From positions 4,143,449-4,207,448 of the forward strand of contig CM060461.1 of the NCBI GenBank assembly GCA_030544235.1: a stretch of DNA of 64,000 nt, in the 5' to 3' direction. The DNA comes from Lepturacanthus savala. Its lineage: Eukaryota; Chordata; Actinopteri; Scombriformes; Trichiuridae. Every line of letters begins with the position of its first letter. The stretch's first letter is position 1. Shown here piece after piece: positions 10,368 to 32,248 of this stretch. Below the pieces are notes generated by a model. It ran no database searches and was not told where the DNA came from. It worked only from the letters and a program-made list of their open reading frames with translations. Both the position numbers and the translations under genes were made by a program.

Positions 10368-13300
10368 TAGCTGAAGCTTTTTCTAAAGACATTTTGTACT
10401 TAAAATGTATTTGAGAAAAGTGAACGGTAACCCTGGATTTCTTTTTGTAATTCCACTATTTAAACACACACATTCTCCACGCTTTTATAAATGAAGTCAG
10501 TCTCATTGATGATTTATGACACATAGATCCATATCCTATTCTTACATTTCCTATTCATAACCATCTCATTAGTCCTCATTATTATCAACCATGGTTAGTG
10601 AGGTGACGAAGCAGCCGTATAGACGGCACTCAAACTGGACAGTTTCAATAACTGTCAAAGCCCCATGAGTGGGGCATGTATGCTAATCACCCCAGAGAAT
10701 ACCGCCAATTGATTCTAATTGGTTTGCTCCCAATGGTGGAGAGGTGGCCAAGGGGTTACTCTCAAGGTTCGATTGAATGGAAGCAGGTCTAATCCAGCAA
10801 ACAATGAGGCATATGGGACTGTGTCGTTTGCAAATCTGTGGGCAGAAGAATAGCTGTCTTCAAAATCGCACGCTAACGCTTACTAGATACTCAATCAGTA
10901 TGTAATGCATTCTGCCCACTAAATGAACAAGTATTCCAATACCAGAAGACAGTTTAGACTGAGGTATACTCAAGCAACACAATTGTGTGAGACTCAAAAT
11001 CTCCACCATTGCACAGTTTGAAAAAAATACAATGAGTTTGTCTGTGATTAAGTATGTCCAGTAAAGTCACGCTGCATCCTCAGAAATTCAACAAAATCCA
11101 CATACTACGGAGTTTAAACACCTTGCTGACATCATACTTGGTGTGAATAGTATGTTAATATGAAATTTCAAACACAGCCATGGACTAAAGCCTGAGGTTC
11201 TCCTCTGAAGGGGATTATGCTGAATGGCTGGGAGTGGCCTGGGAGCTTGGATGCATAATTATCATGCTGCCTTTTTGCCTGTGTCTAAAACACAAATGAA
11301 TTAATTATGGGCTGGTAAAAAAAATAGAGAGTAGAGTTTATAGTATCTGTTCCAATAAAAGGATGCATAGATAGACATTAAGATTAAACAATGAAGATGA
11401 TCGTTCTCTTGAAAAAACTGTTCTTTGTAGTATAATAGCCTTAGACTCAATCATTGTTTCACCCTAGATATTAAGGTTAGATCTGCAGGCAAATCACCAA
11501 ATTCCTTATGAGACTCCAGGACAAGAAGTGTTTCATACTCCTTTGAGACAGGATTTCACAACTGTGAAAACAACAGCAATACTACTTGCATCCTCCGTGT
11601 GCCTGTGTGGGTGGTTGTGACACAAACGGTCAAATTAGCACCATGCTACCCATGACATCCTTCTCCCCAGCCACATCTCCCATTTCTTTCTGAAGGATCT
11701 CAATGCAATTCCCAGTCCAGATGACATATGTGTTCTGTGGTTTCCTCCCAGTTGGACAAGCCCAGTTTACCATGTCCAGCAGACATCAGATACCCAAATC
11801 TGATTCACCCTGTGAACGACATGGCAGTCTCATTATTACGGTCACTATCCAAAGCATGTTATCCTTGGTCACATAACTCATAAATGCGGGTTGGAAAATT
11901 AACCAGGTTCAACTTTTTATGCTGGATAATCCTGTGTGTAATTGGCAGAACACTATGTAATGTGCCAGTGGAGTGGCCTGAATAACTGAGCAGTCTTATT
12001 ATTACCTGCCTTCATCAGAGACCCAGAGCACCTTCATATCATTCTATTTTCCCTGGTGGAACATCATCCTCATTCTATAGTGCGGCATTCTGGCGTTTGT
12101 CGCTCTCAACCAAAACCGTTGGCTCACGTTGTAAAATGTAAATACAGAAGCTGTCACTTTGTATTTTGAAAACCTAGAGACTGTAGGGAACAACATATGG
12201 AATAGCACCTTTAAATACTCATACACCTCATTCAGCCAGTGTCTATACAGATGTTATCCTTTCAGATACACACCAGAATCCATAATGACCTCATTCATGA
12301 GTCTAAAAGAGAGAGTGAGAGACGCCAAGTCGATCTCTCCCAGTTTGTCCATTGTCAGGGGACTATTAGTGCTCTGGTTTCCTGGTTACATTTTGAAGAG
12401 GTGGTGTTGGTTTTCACTGGAAGCCTGGCCTCTGTGGTGCAGGTGCCCCACAGATTTAGTTTCATGCCCTTTATGCAGAGCATTTGCCATCTGCTTGATC
12501 TGACTGGGTCGGCTGGTCTGATGGTTGTGAAAAGAAATCTTCTGCTCAGCTTTCAAATGTGTGTGTTATTTGACAGCAAGAAGGAGAGAACAACAAACAA
12601 TAAGCACAGGACAAATCAGGAGCCGATTATTTTGCTGTAGTAGCGTTGATTTATGCAACGGCTTTCAGCCAAAAACGGTCTGTGGAAACAAAGTCACAGA
12701 CAAACTATTTCAGACGTATATTTCTCTGAATGGTATCTTTGCACACCCCATTTCCTTTCACCTACCTGAAAACATCCCCCAGATGAGGAAAAAAAGCTCT
12801 GCACTCTGACAGTATTCTAGTCAGAAGACAGAACAAGCTTTGGAGGAAGATCACGCAAGACAGTTCTTCTAGGGTGAGGAATTTAAAGCATCCAGCGATG
12901 TGTACAGCGTCAAGTAGAGTGCCTGGGGGGAGAGATGGATGCCAATCTCCCTGCTGTTTTGTCACGCTGTTCCTCCTGTCAGGAAACAAAGCTTCCATAG
13001 ATACAGCTTGTATATGGAGACTGACATCTCTTGCTGTGGGACTTGGGTAAACACAACACACACCTGTATGATTGACAGACACCAAGACGCTTTTGCCTGG
13101 TTGCCTCCGCGAACTTCATGAATGTGCCAGACTGGTGCACTGTACGGATATCCACACTGTCTTGGGAAAAAATCTGACTCAAAAGTCTGTTTCACAGGGG
13201 ATCATTAACTTTTCCGTGTGCCACAGAGATGACAATGATGATCACTTTCAGTCTCCGCCATGACGAGCTGATCATCACATCTCAGCTGATGGCTGTCAGG

Positions 13301-13369
13301 GTCCCACAAGGGTGTAAATAGCTGCAGTAAAATACAGGCATGATGAATCCTTTAACCTCACTCGTTACC
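10368..13369. other. Gene-free sequence with two regulatory-looking islands
   Basis: At 10600-10860, octamer-like TATGCTAATCACC and CCAATTGATTCTAATTGG lie close together. At 11195-11320, GGATGCATAATTATCATGCT and GAATTAATTATGGGCTGG lie about 35 bp apart. Both are dense in homeodomain/POU-type cores and have no coding frame. The rest is unremarkable, and no splice-bounded open frame was convincing. Confidence 0.4.
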
Positions 13370-13371
13370 AA

Positions 13372-13500
13372 CAAGGCCTGGATTGCTGCATCTGAAAATA
13401 TTCATATCTGTGACATCCTGGGTTTGAATGTGGCCTGGGGCCTTTGCTGCATGTCATGTAACTTTCACTTCTCTGTCTATCAAATGAAATGAAAGAAAAA
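13372..13500 (+). repeat. tRNA-derived SINE, 3' part
   Basis: CCTGGGTTTGAATGTGGCCT (B-box-like, around 13417-13436) is followed by GGGGCCTTTGCTGCATGTCA and then CTCTGTCTATCAAATGAAAT. This order (B box, 'CGGCCC-TTTGCTGCATGTCAT' block, pyrimidine stretch, 'CTATCAAATAAA' end) is the layout of a SINE family common in acanthomorph fish, recalled from memory. The A-box half is weak. Transcription would have been by RNA polymerase III, left to right. Confidence 0.65.
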
Positions 13501-15900
13501 ATACAAATCTGTTGTATGGTAATCAGTTACAAATGATAATTGTAAAGTTTCCCTGTTGGGACTTCATTCAATTTGAGTCACAGTCACCAAGAAAATTTAG
13601 TTAAAGAACTTTTACAAATGGACCTTGTAGATAAATTTTGACACCAAAGTTAAATATCTGTCCCAATAAAACATACAGTGGTGCTGGGGCCATTCATCTG
13701 TACCTGAAAGTGAATTAAAGAAAGGAAGGACAGCAAAGAAGAAAATAAAAATATATGTATTTGGGAAGCAATCAGCAAAAACATATACCTTAAGTCAGAG
13801 AAAAAAATGAGAGCTCATCAAAAGTAAGGTTCAAACTAGAAGAAGGAAAGAGGAAGACATTTGAGGATAAAATCCATAAATAAAGTGACCTAAAGTTAAC
13901 CTGTGGTCAACACTGGCTTCATCTCTCTTTTCTACTGAAATGATGTTTAAAGAATCTAACCAGTGATGAACAACTGGGTAAAATACCCCCAAATAGCCCA
14001 TAATGCATTGACCATAAGCTCAACATGAAGGATAAACTCATATTATATTGCGTGTGCTCTATACTTAGACGACATGGTGAACTTTCAAGATGGTGAAACC
14101 TCCCAGAGTTGTAGAAGTCCTGGAATATACAGAGAATTGAAGGTTTATATTTGTTTAATTTTTTGCTCTTACAGTAATAAGAATTAACAAGGCACACGTT
14201 GCTGTTGTTTATTCTGAAACAGTCCCAAGGTTTTGAAATATTTCTGATGCTTTGTTGCTCAGTGTGTCAATTTGTGTGCAGGAGGGTAACGTGAGATTCA
14301 GACTAACTGCTGATACGTCAGGGTCTAGTGGGTGCAGACAGTTTGCAGTTGTGTGCCACATTGCAGGGCATGTTTCCGAGGCAGAGTAAGATTGTGAAGC
14401 TGCTATTACATAGCAACCATGTGTTTTCCAGTTTGCATCCTTCTGGAGATGACACAAACTTTGGAACATATGTGCGAAAGGTGCGCACAGATAGATTTTA
14501 AACGTCGCAGGCAACCGCGAAAGCAAAAGTGGCGTGGGAAACTGCCAGTGCATGAGCACACACATGGTCATCGCATTTTCAGTTTAGGGGAAGCAACCCG
14601 CCAACTTTGGAATGTTGATGCAAAAACAAATGTCAGTGCTAATTGCTTCTACCGTTGGACAAAAACAGTGAGATTATGACCAGTGTGAGAGGCATAAATC
14701 AGACATGTTTGGCCGCACTGTGCAAGTGTGTACTCAAGTGTAGGTATATATTTACTGAGTTTGTGGGTGACAGCTGAGTGTACCTGTGCTGTGCCTGTGT
14801 TTGTGTATGTGCATATGACATAGAAGAAATCGCTTGGCCAGTTTCCGCTCATCTTCCGTTGTGTTGCATCTCTAGAGGATTCACAGTAGAATTAAGCCTC
14901 GAAGTAAACATGTAGCTCAGGTTCAAGTACGGTTTCAGCGTGGTGTCCAACAAAAACAGAGACATAATTCAGTGCAGTTACACCTGGGAACACTTCACTG
15001 TGAACCACACACTACTCGTAATGACTTTGTCTCAACAGCTTGCTGTGAGCCAAAAGTTTGGTTGGCTCACAAACCTGATAACCTCACAGTGCAGACCAGA
15101 TGATGTACAGCATGTGCAGCAATCACACCAAGACACAGTTAAGCAGTTCATAGAATTCTAACAAAGGTGAACAAAACACCATAAAACGGGAAATTGCTGT
15201 TCATTTCCACGTAACCTTAACCACACGGTTGTTATCGCAGTCGTACTGATGAAGCCTAGCCTTAATGAAGTGCTTTTATTGCTGCTATTTTTAATCCAAA
15301 CCATCTTCTCCTTCAAATCCAAAGCAATTTCAAATGTCATTCTGCCAATATGGAGCACAGGCCATGGTGGGTCTGAATCTTTTTTCCATTTGTCATTCTC
15401 GATTGCACAGATGGACCAACGACATATTTTGTCATTTAATTAAGAGGAGTTGTTGATCATTTCTTAATGCTTTAGAGATTACATATACTTATAACAGTTC
15501 TTTTTCACTTGAAAGATAGCTAAAAATGGGAAAGAAAATTATAGTTAACAACACATTGAATTACAATCAATAAAAATGCTGTTAACATAAATAAACTGAG
15601 GCTGAAACCAACCACATTTATTTGATTTTCAGCAAGATGTCTGAATGTCTTTTTTCTCATTTTTGACGATCCACTTTTGATGTCAAGCATCTTTGAGTGT
15701 CCAAAAAATGTGTTATTATTATTATGACTATTATTATTATTGTCATCTTTTGACATTCAGCTCAGCAGATCAGTACTTAGTTGGTGAATATCAATGTCTG
15801 ACATTAGAGTATTTAGACAATGTTAAAATGATTTAGTGGCCTTCATCCGCGTTGCAACATCTAAGTTGCCTTGAGTTTATTGAACCTACTGTTTTGTATT
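13501..15900. other. Gene-free sequence
   Basis: No gene or clear transposon end seen. The stretch 14410-14600 is locally richer in CpG (GTGCGCACAG, AACGTCGCAGG, ACCGCGAAAG) but has no recognisable coding frame. A short ATT/ATG-rich simple stretch lies at 15710-15745. Confidence 0.5.
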
Positions 15901-15904
15901 GTAT

Positions 15905-16400
15905 AGCAACTAGGTGTGGGAATTTATTTAAAAATGAATCTAATTAATTACAGTTTTTGAAATTATTAATCACAATTAATCTCATCATAATATTTGCCCC
16001 AAAAGCATTATTTATTTTATGTAAATAAATTTTAGTCGCTTTCTGTAGCACATTTTCTAAGCCCTTATCTTCAAACACTGGTAGTGGTCTACAGTGTTTC
16101 CCATGACTTACTCAGCTTCTTCCTGATGAAGCCAGTCATTTGTTCAGATTTGGGCTGCTTGTTTGTACTCGGACCAGACCCAGAACCAGCACCGCCAACA
16201 GCTCCAGAGTTTCTGTGCTTGTTGTGACATGTTTGTCACAACAAATATTGTGTTTTGCATTTAAAAGGTATCGTAGGCATGGTGCTTCTGTGATATGCTG
16301 CAGTTTGATAGCTTAATATTAATTAATAATATATCTTAATATTAATTAATAATATTAAATAATTAGGCTATATTAATATAACCTTAATATGTTTAATGTG
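15905..16400 (-). mobile_element. Possible decayed hAT-like transposon fossil
   Basis: The start has GTGTGGGAATTT and then AATTATTAATCACAATTAAT, resembling the TTAATCGCGATTAATCG-type ends of some fish hAT elements. On the minus strand at about 16201-16110, a frame reads GAVGGAGSGSGPSTNKQPKS and continues EQMTGFIRKKLSK before a stop, which looks like decayed coding rather than chance. An upstream in-frame stop breaks it. Two 21-bp copies of CTTAATATTAATTAATAATAT (16312-16332, 16335-16355) form a tandem duplication inside the AT-rich part. No definite terminal repeats were found, so assignment is weak. Confidence 0.3.
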
Positions 16401-25349
<8,949 letters not shown>

Positions 25350-25357
25350 GGAAAGAA

Positions 25358-25833
25358 TAGGGGTGTGACAAGATCTCGTGTGACGAGATCTTGCGAGATG
25401 TGATTTGACGAGATTGCTCGTCGCGTTAAAATTCTGTCTCGCGAGTTATCCAGCAAGCAGCCAGAATGACGGAAAACCAAGGTATTACTATTGACGACGC
25501 CCCCGCCGCTTTTAAATCGTTTGTTTGGCAGCATTTTGGGTTCCCGGCAGAAATGATAAATGGTAAGAGAGTGACTGATAAGATACGGACAATATGCAGA
25601 CACTGCTGTATGCAAACAATGCCGTACAGCGCGGCGAATATGAGCACAATGCAGAGACATTTACACTACCACAGCTCAGTACTCATAAACTTATAATATC
25701 TAACTTAAAAAAGCCATGTGCAACTCAGTTAATAAAAGTCTGTTGTCCAGGCATTCATATAATTTGCAATTTAGTTTTCTTAAAATCTCATCTCGTCTCG
25801 ATCTCGTGAGCTGAGTGTCTCATCACACCCTTG
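25358..25833 (+). mobile_element. Short hAT-superfamily DNA transposon with intact 8-bp target duplication
   Basis: The element is 476 bp. It is flanked by an exact 8-bp direct repeat, GGAAAGAA (25350-25357 and 25834-25841), the target-site length made by hAT transposases. The ends are inverted and related: TAGGGGTGTGACA at the left and the complement of CATCACACCCTTG at the right, fitting the CAGGGGTG-type hAT terminus. The subterminal zones are packed with GATCTCG/CTCGCGAG-type motifs, including a hairpin with arms 25370-25379 and 25383-25392, probably transposase-binding sites. It lacks room for a full hAT transposase (usually about 600 residues) but keeps its first domain (separate entry). 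It is best read as an internal-deletion derivative. The exact target duplication suggests a fairly recent insertion. Confidence 0.88.
25466..25696 (+). CDS. Orphan BED zinc finger from a hAT transposase N-terminus
   Basis: A 76-codon frame starts at an ATG inside the hAT element. Residues 16-26 (FKSFVWQHFGF) match the aromatic start of a BED finger. C44-x2-C47 (ICRHC) and H65-x3-H69 (HLHYH) supply the four zinc ligands in BED order, after a linker ending MSTMQRH. BED fingers give hAT transposases their sequence-specific DNA binding. The frame then runs to a stop, with no dimerisation or catalytic RNase H-like domain. All ligands are kept, although the rest of the transposase is gone. A GTAAGA at 25562 could serve as a splice donor in the parent gene. 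Expression is unknown; the frame may simply be young. If translated, it would be a DNA-binding fragment without catalytic function. Confidence 0.6.
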   Translation: MTENQGITIDDAPAAFKSFVWQHFGFPAEMINGKRVTDKIRTICRHCCMQTMPYSAANMSTMQRHLHYHSSVLINL

Positions 25834-25841
25834 GGAAAGAA

Positions 25842-27718
<1,877 letters not shown>

Positions 27719-27775
27719 TTTACATTTTAGGCACTATAGATGACAACCTCATCCAGAGTGATTTACACTGAGTGC
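27719..27775 (-). repeat. SINE tail fragment
   Basis: Read on the minus strand, TGTAAATCACTCTGGATGAG is followed by GTTGTCATCTATAGTGCC and TAAAATGTAAA. This matches the common fish SINE/LINE tail with consensus about TGTAAGTCGCTCTGGATAAG-AGCGTCTGCTAAATG. The same tail is seen near 6640 and 60700. The tRNA-like head would lie to the right (about 27780-27900) but is too diverged to delimit. Confidence 0.6.
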
Positions 27776-30391
27776 CTCCATACAAACCCAAAGGGCAATA
27801 ACAGCACAAGACGTGTAACTTGAGCAGAGAAACATGACTTTACAGTTTCTCTCCCATCCCAATCAAATTTCTGGTTGCACAGGGTGGTCAGGATATTATT
27901 CAACAGAATATGTTGGCATGATTAATGTTGCTGTGAAATCCAAACCCACTGTGAACTTGAACCTTTAAAACAAACACTGTTCTTACTTTAGCAGGATAGG
28001 ATGAGAATTGTAGACCTGAGAGACTTGGACCTGAGTCAGACTCATGCCGGGCACGGACTTCATAATATTTTTTGTCTTTCCAGATGATCACATTGTCAGA
28101 TTGCTGTGAATTGGCCATGAGACAAGGCAGACTGCATGTTTGATTCAAACAATCATACATAGGTCATGAATTATGTACCAGGGACCAACATCATTGTATT
28201 TGACAACATTAACAATAAATATATAATCGGTTTTATGAATCACAGTCAACTTGGAACAATTCATTGTCAATCAAGCTGTGAGGGTGGGCTCTGAGGGCGA
28301 AATTGCACCCGCAAAGGTGATTTATTTGGTAGCAATTTAAAAAAATAATGACCTTTGGGTGTTAGACAAATGATGACTAAAAGGTAATATATCTTTGTCT
28401 TCACCATGTTTCCAGTCATGCATGTTTAAGTGCTCTGTGTTTCTAGTGGTCAGCATCATGGAACATGTCCCAGAAATTGTCAAGCTAGGCGAGAGAAGTC
28501 AATAAATCTTGTTTAAGTCTTTTTGTCAGGATGCTGGAGAGCAATTGTTGCACAAATTTCTGCTGTTATGTCTGTCAGGTCAATATTGCGTAGTCTGGTC
28601 TTGGTATTACATGTATAATATGTCTTATTCTGCTGCTAAGGATCTCTCAATCAAAACAATAACAAAAGATGGAGTTGCAACATCTTGAAGTAGCGTGGGA
28701 TCATGGGGGTTGTTGTCTTTTTCTGTTTAGGATTCCTACAGTGCACATCGTTAAGGTTTTTTTTTTTTTGCCTGGAGCCGTCCTATCCTCAGAGGTCTCC
28801 AAAACAAACAGACACATTGATTAAAACCAGTGAAAACACAGAATAAAGCAGTTTCAACTTTAAAATCAGTGCTTCTCTGACACTCTTCTTCAGACACAGG
28901 ACGTCCGGATAGAGTTGCAAGCTAGAAGTCAAATTATCTGCAGATGTCCACTCTCGAAAGTAGGTAAAAGCACTGAATAAAGCAGTGTCACATTAAAAAA
29001 AACATCAAACAAAAACATTTCCCTGAAATGGTGCTGCTAGCTGAGCTAGTGCTAATTTTTGCTCTGCTTGTTGCTCTTGATAACATAAGATCCCGATGTC
29101 TGATCATGAAAATCCTTTACCCAGTTAACCTAGTTAAAACAACATCCAATATGTGAAACAAGTGCATTGTAAAAATGATGCTTAGAATGGGATAAAAAGT
29201 CAATCGATCTTTCTTAGCCGCCGGTTTATATCCACAACACTGATGCATGTGACTTTAAGAAGCAATCAATGTAATGTTTAGATTCAAATTGATGCTAAAA
29301 TTAGGAATGTCTCAAGGTTTGAAAGTTGTTGGGAGTATTTGGGATAATGGTAGAACACAGGTCTAGTAATTATTAATTAGTAAAAAGACATTTTAATCCA
29401 AAGATACAAATTGGGTCTTTAAGTCACAAAAGTGAGAACGCAAGAACCTTAAAGTCTCAAGCCTTGAAACTGTAAAAAGCCCAAGACTCAATATGCAGAG
29501 TCACACCTTGCATAGCATAACATTTAATTATCAGAAATCTAAATTCAAAGAACTTCTTCTCTGCCATGTAAATCACTGTTGACACAACTTGGGCTTGACC
29601 TCAAGGACCTGAGACACTATGTGAGACTTACACTAAATGACTTAGGGCACAACTTGGACTTAAAAACAAGCTCTGGGCAGAACAGAACAAGCCACTTTGT
29701 CCATTTCCAAAATTGTAAGCAAATAAAAATAAGGCCAAAGCAGGAAATATTCCCATGTCATGAACGGTCTTGTATAACAGCAATTTCCCATCTGAAGAAA
29801 ATGTTTTTACAGCAATCTATTCATGGTAAAGAGAACCTAACAACTTAATTTCCATAAAAATGTTATTGCAGGATTTTCCCTGTGATTCGGTGTCGGAGTC
29901 ACTTGCCAAAGCTGCGGTGGTACGAATATTCAAGCTGTCAGACAATTATTATGTTAGGGTAAAGGAGTGACATGAGTGTGGGCTGGACCACTTCAGTCTG
30001 AGTTACAACCAGGCAGGGAGAAAGGGAAGGAAAGGGAAACAGAAAGAAATAGAGAGACCAGAAACCAAAACAATGTGATTTAAACCCTCCCGTGAACACT
30101 TTTTTGCTGTAAAAACTGCCAAAAATGTCTCACTCATTGCCCCAGTGAATGCAAACCTTTCTCTCACTACCAGATGAAAAACTCAAACACTATCTAAAAC
30201 ACACCACCTCTAAGAGAAACTTTTTTCCAGCAGAAACTGTACCCAGTGGATCTTGGATATGCTTCCAATTTGCCATTATGCAATCTGCCAACAATTCACA
30301 ACATAATCAAATGCACACGAGAACAATGTGTGTACATTTTTCCTCAGAGTCCAGCAATCCAGTTACCACCTTTACACTGCGAGAGGCAATT
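27776..30391. other. Gene-free sequence
   Basis: No exon seen. The stretch 28670-28730 (GTAGCGTGGGATCATGGGGG, TTGTTGTCTTTTTC) resembles the 'CATGGGAGTTGTAGT' block found in some dispersed vertebrate repeats, too weakly to call. A T-run lies at 28759-28770. Confidence 0.45.
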
Positions 30392-30480
30392 TCCTGTGTG
30401 GCTCAGCTGATGAGGTTTTCAGAGTAGAAACAGGGCCAGTAATTGAATCTCAGAGCTCTTGTTAAAAGTGCAGCTGTCGA
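30392..30480 (+). repeat. Possible tRNA-like SINE head
   Basis: GTGTGGCTCAGCTGATGAGG resembles an A-box region and GGGCCAGTAATTGAATCTCA a B-box region, about 35 bases apart as in tRNA-derived SINEs. It lacks full tRNA folding and is not a functional tRNA. No clear 3' tail was found. Confidence 0.35.
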
Positions 30481-30728
30481 TGGCAAAGCTCGGTGGAAGT
30501 AGAGTGTGAATTCTTGTGTCATGGTGCAAGCGGGGGAACTCTGACCACATATGCCAGCCATCAGCACCGGACTGTACAGTGTGTTATAATAAAAAGAGTC
30601 TGCAGAGAAATCCCTGTGGAGCCAAGTGCTGCACAAAGGCACATGTGTGAACAAATGCAAGCATGCCGTGATATTAATGCATTGTGTGCAACATTTCACT
30701 CTTTCTATGTATACATGTTTCTCCCTAC

Positions 30729-30821
30729 CAGTGGTGGAAAGTAACAGTTTTTTCCATCCCTGCTACTTTATGCTTCTAGTTTTCAACATTTCAGTGGGGA
30801 AATAGTGTTCTTTACTCCACT
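30729..30821 (+). mobile_element. Fragment of a common teleost dispersed transposon
   Basis: The terminus CAGTGGTGGAAAGTAAC is followed, after an apparent deletion, by TGCTACTTTATGCTTCTAGT, ACATTTCAGTGGGGAAATAG and TTTACTCCACT. These are successive blocks of a repeat I know from many acanthomorph genomes (CAGTGGTGGAAAGTAACTAA... TACTTCTACTCCACTACATT). The CAGTG start would suit a hAT non-autonomous element, but that class is inferred. The right end is lost in a T-run. Confidence 0.6.
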
Positions 30822-30868
30822 TTTTTTTTTGAAGAAGAAGAAAAAAATATGAAACTACCCAATATGTT

Positions 30869-31040
30869 TTCTCCGGCTTCCTCCCACAGTCCAAAAATAT
30901 ATTTGAGGTTAATTGGAAACTCTAAATTGCCTACAGGTGTGAGTGTGTGAGGGAATGGTGTGTGTGCCCCATGATAGGCTGGCAATCATCTGGGGTGTAT
31001 CCCTGCCTCTCACCTGTAATGTGCTGGGATTGGCTAGGCT
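30869..31040 (+). repeat. Common fish dispersed repeat (CTCCGGCTTCCTCCCACAGT type)
   Basis: Blocks in order are CTCCGGCTTCCTCCCACAGT, GAGGTTAATTGGAAACTCTA, AATTGCCTACAGGTGTGAGT, CCATGATAGGCTGGCAATCA and CTGGGGTGTATCCCTGCCTC. Then TGTGCTGGGATTGGCTAGGC follows. I recognise this order from a repeat very widespread in fish genomes, probably a LINE/SINE 3' region. The copy is diverged and lacks the usual ATGGATGG-type tail. Its class is not established from this sequence. Confidence 0.6.
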
Positions 31041-31368
31041 TGTGATGGTGTTGGATGGTATCACAATTCATTCTTAGGGGAACACAATTGCTATCAAATT
31101 TAATGGCAAACAATTATTAGAAATCAGAGGACCAGAGAAGTCATTGGGACATGTCATATTGGGTCCGTGACTGTAGAGATTAGGAATTTTCACTGATGAA
31201 GTGAAATTTTTGACTTCATGATGGTGCTACAGAAAATGCCAGTGGATCATTAACGTCCATCAGAGGGGACCATGAATGAGTGCACAAAATTGCACAGTAA
31301 TCTATCCAAATGTTATTAATATATCTCAGTTTAGACCAAAGTGGTAGTACATAGTGATGTGATTATTG

Positions 31369-31411
31369 TGAGCCTGTTCAAAAAGCCAGCCCTTTGAAGT
31401 GAACAGGCTCA
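31369..31411. repeat. 12-bp perfect hairpin (TGAGCCTGTTCA)
   Basis: TGAGCCTGTTCA (31369-31380) and its exact complement TGAACAGGCTCA (31400-31411) flank a 19-base loop. It lies just inside the left end of the proposed hAT-like MITE and may be a transposase-binding or palindromic subterminal motif. Confidence 0.75.
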
Positions 31412-31757
31412 TGTCGATCATTCTTCTTTTTGTTTCTTTTTTTTTTTTACTTTTCTTTTTTGGAAAAGTACCTGCAGGCACTGCGGGCATTGGCTACAGG
31501 GGTCACGTGCATGCTGTGCAACTAATCATGTAGGGGTTGACAAGGATCATCCCACCAAGCAGGGAAGGGTGGGGGTAGCAGCACTAATTATTTTACTCTA
31601 TAACAAAACATTTTGGTTTTATTTTACACATTTATTTGGTTGCTGTATTTATTTTAATTTTTTCAGTACTTTTTTTCTATGCTTAGGTTTTCATAGGCAT
31701 TTTCTATCTGCCTTGTATAGCAAGTTAGAGAGTTACACGGGCTGCAGCAATTTATAT

Positions 31758-32248
31758 ACAGGCCAAAAGTTTGGACACACCTTCTCATTCAATATGTTTT
31801 CTTTATTTTCATGACGATTTACATTGTAGATTCTTACTGAAGGCATCAAAACTATGAATGAACACATGTGGAGTTATGTACTTGACAAAAAAGGTGAAAT
31901 AACTTATATTCTGTTTTCTTTAAAATATCCACCCTTTGCTCTGATTGATAAAGTGAGAAATTCCACTGATAAGGCACACCTATGAAGTGAAAACCATTTT
32001 AGGTGACCTGAAATGGTAGTTCATCAAGAGAATGACAAGAGTATGCAAAGCAGTAATCAGAGCAAAGGGTGGCTATTTTGAAGAAACTAGAATACATGAA
32101 CATGTTTTCAATTATTTTTATTTTTTGTTAAGTACATAACTCCATAAACATGTGTTCATTCATAGTTTTGATGCCTTCAGTGAGAATATATAATGTAAAT
32201 AGTCATGAAAATAAAGAAAACACATTCAATGAGAAGGTGTGTCCAAAC
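31758..32248. mobile_element. Tc1/mariner-type MITE with ~190-bp terminal inverted repeats
   Basis: The left arm runs from about 31758 (CAGGCCAAAAGTTTGGACAC) to 31946 (ACCCTTTGCTCTGATT). The right arm is its complement from 32055 (AATCAGAGCAAAGGGT) to 32248 (AGAAGGTGTGTCCAAAC). Shared internal blocks are TTTCTTTATTTTCATGAC, GAAGGCATCAAAACTATGAA and AGTTATGTACTT. A spacer of about 108 bp without coding lies between the arms. The 'AAAAGTTTGGACACACCTTC' end is a hallmark of a vertebrate Tc1-like family, recalled from memory. A TA precedes the left end. The final ~10 bases of the right terminus do not match the left end, so the copy looks damaged there. Confidence 0.82.

Noticed and set aside
14209..14571. 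120-codon minus-strand frame
   Set aside because: Cys/His/Ser-rich without ordered ligand spacing. It did not match any zinc-finger pattern.
30392..30480. A functional tRNA gene
   Set aside because: Only A- and B-box-like segments are present. No cloverleaf stems or polymerase III terminator; called a SINE head instead.
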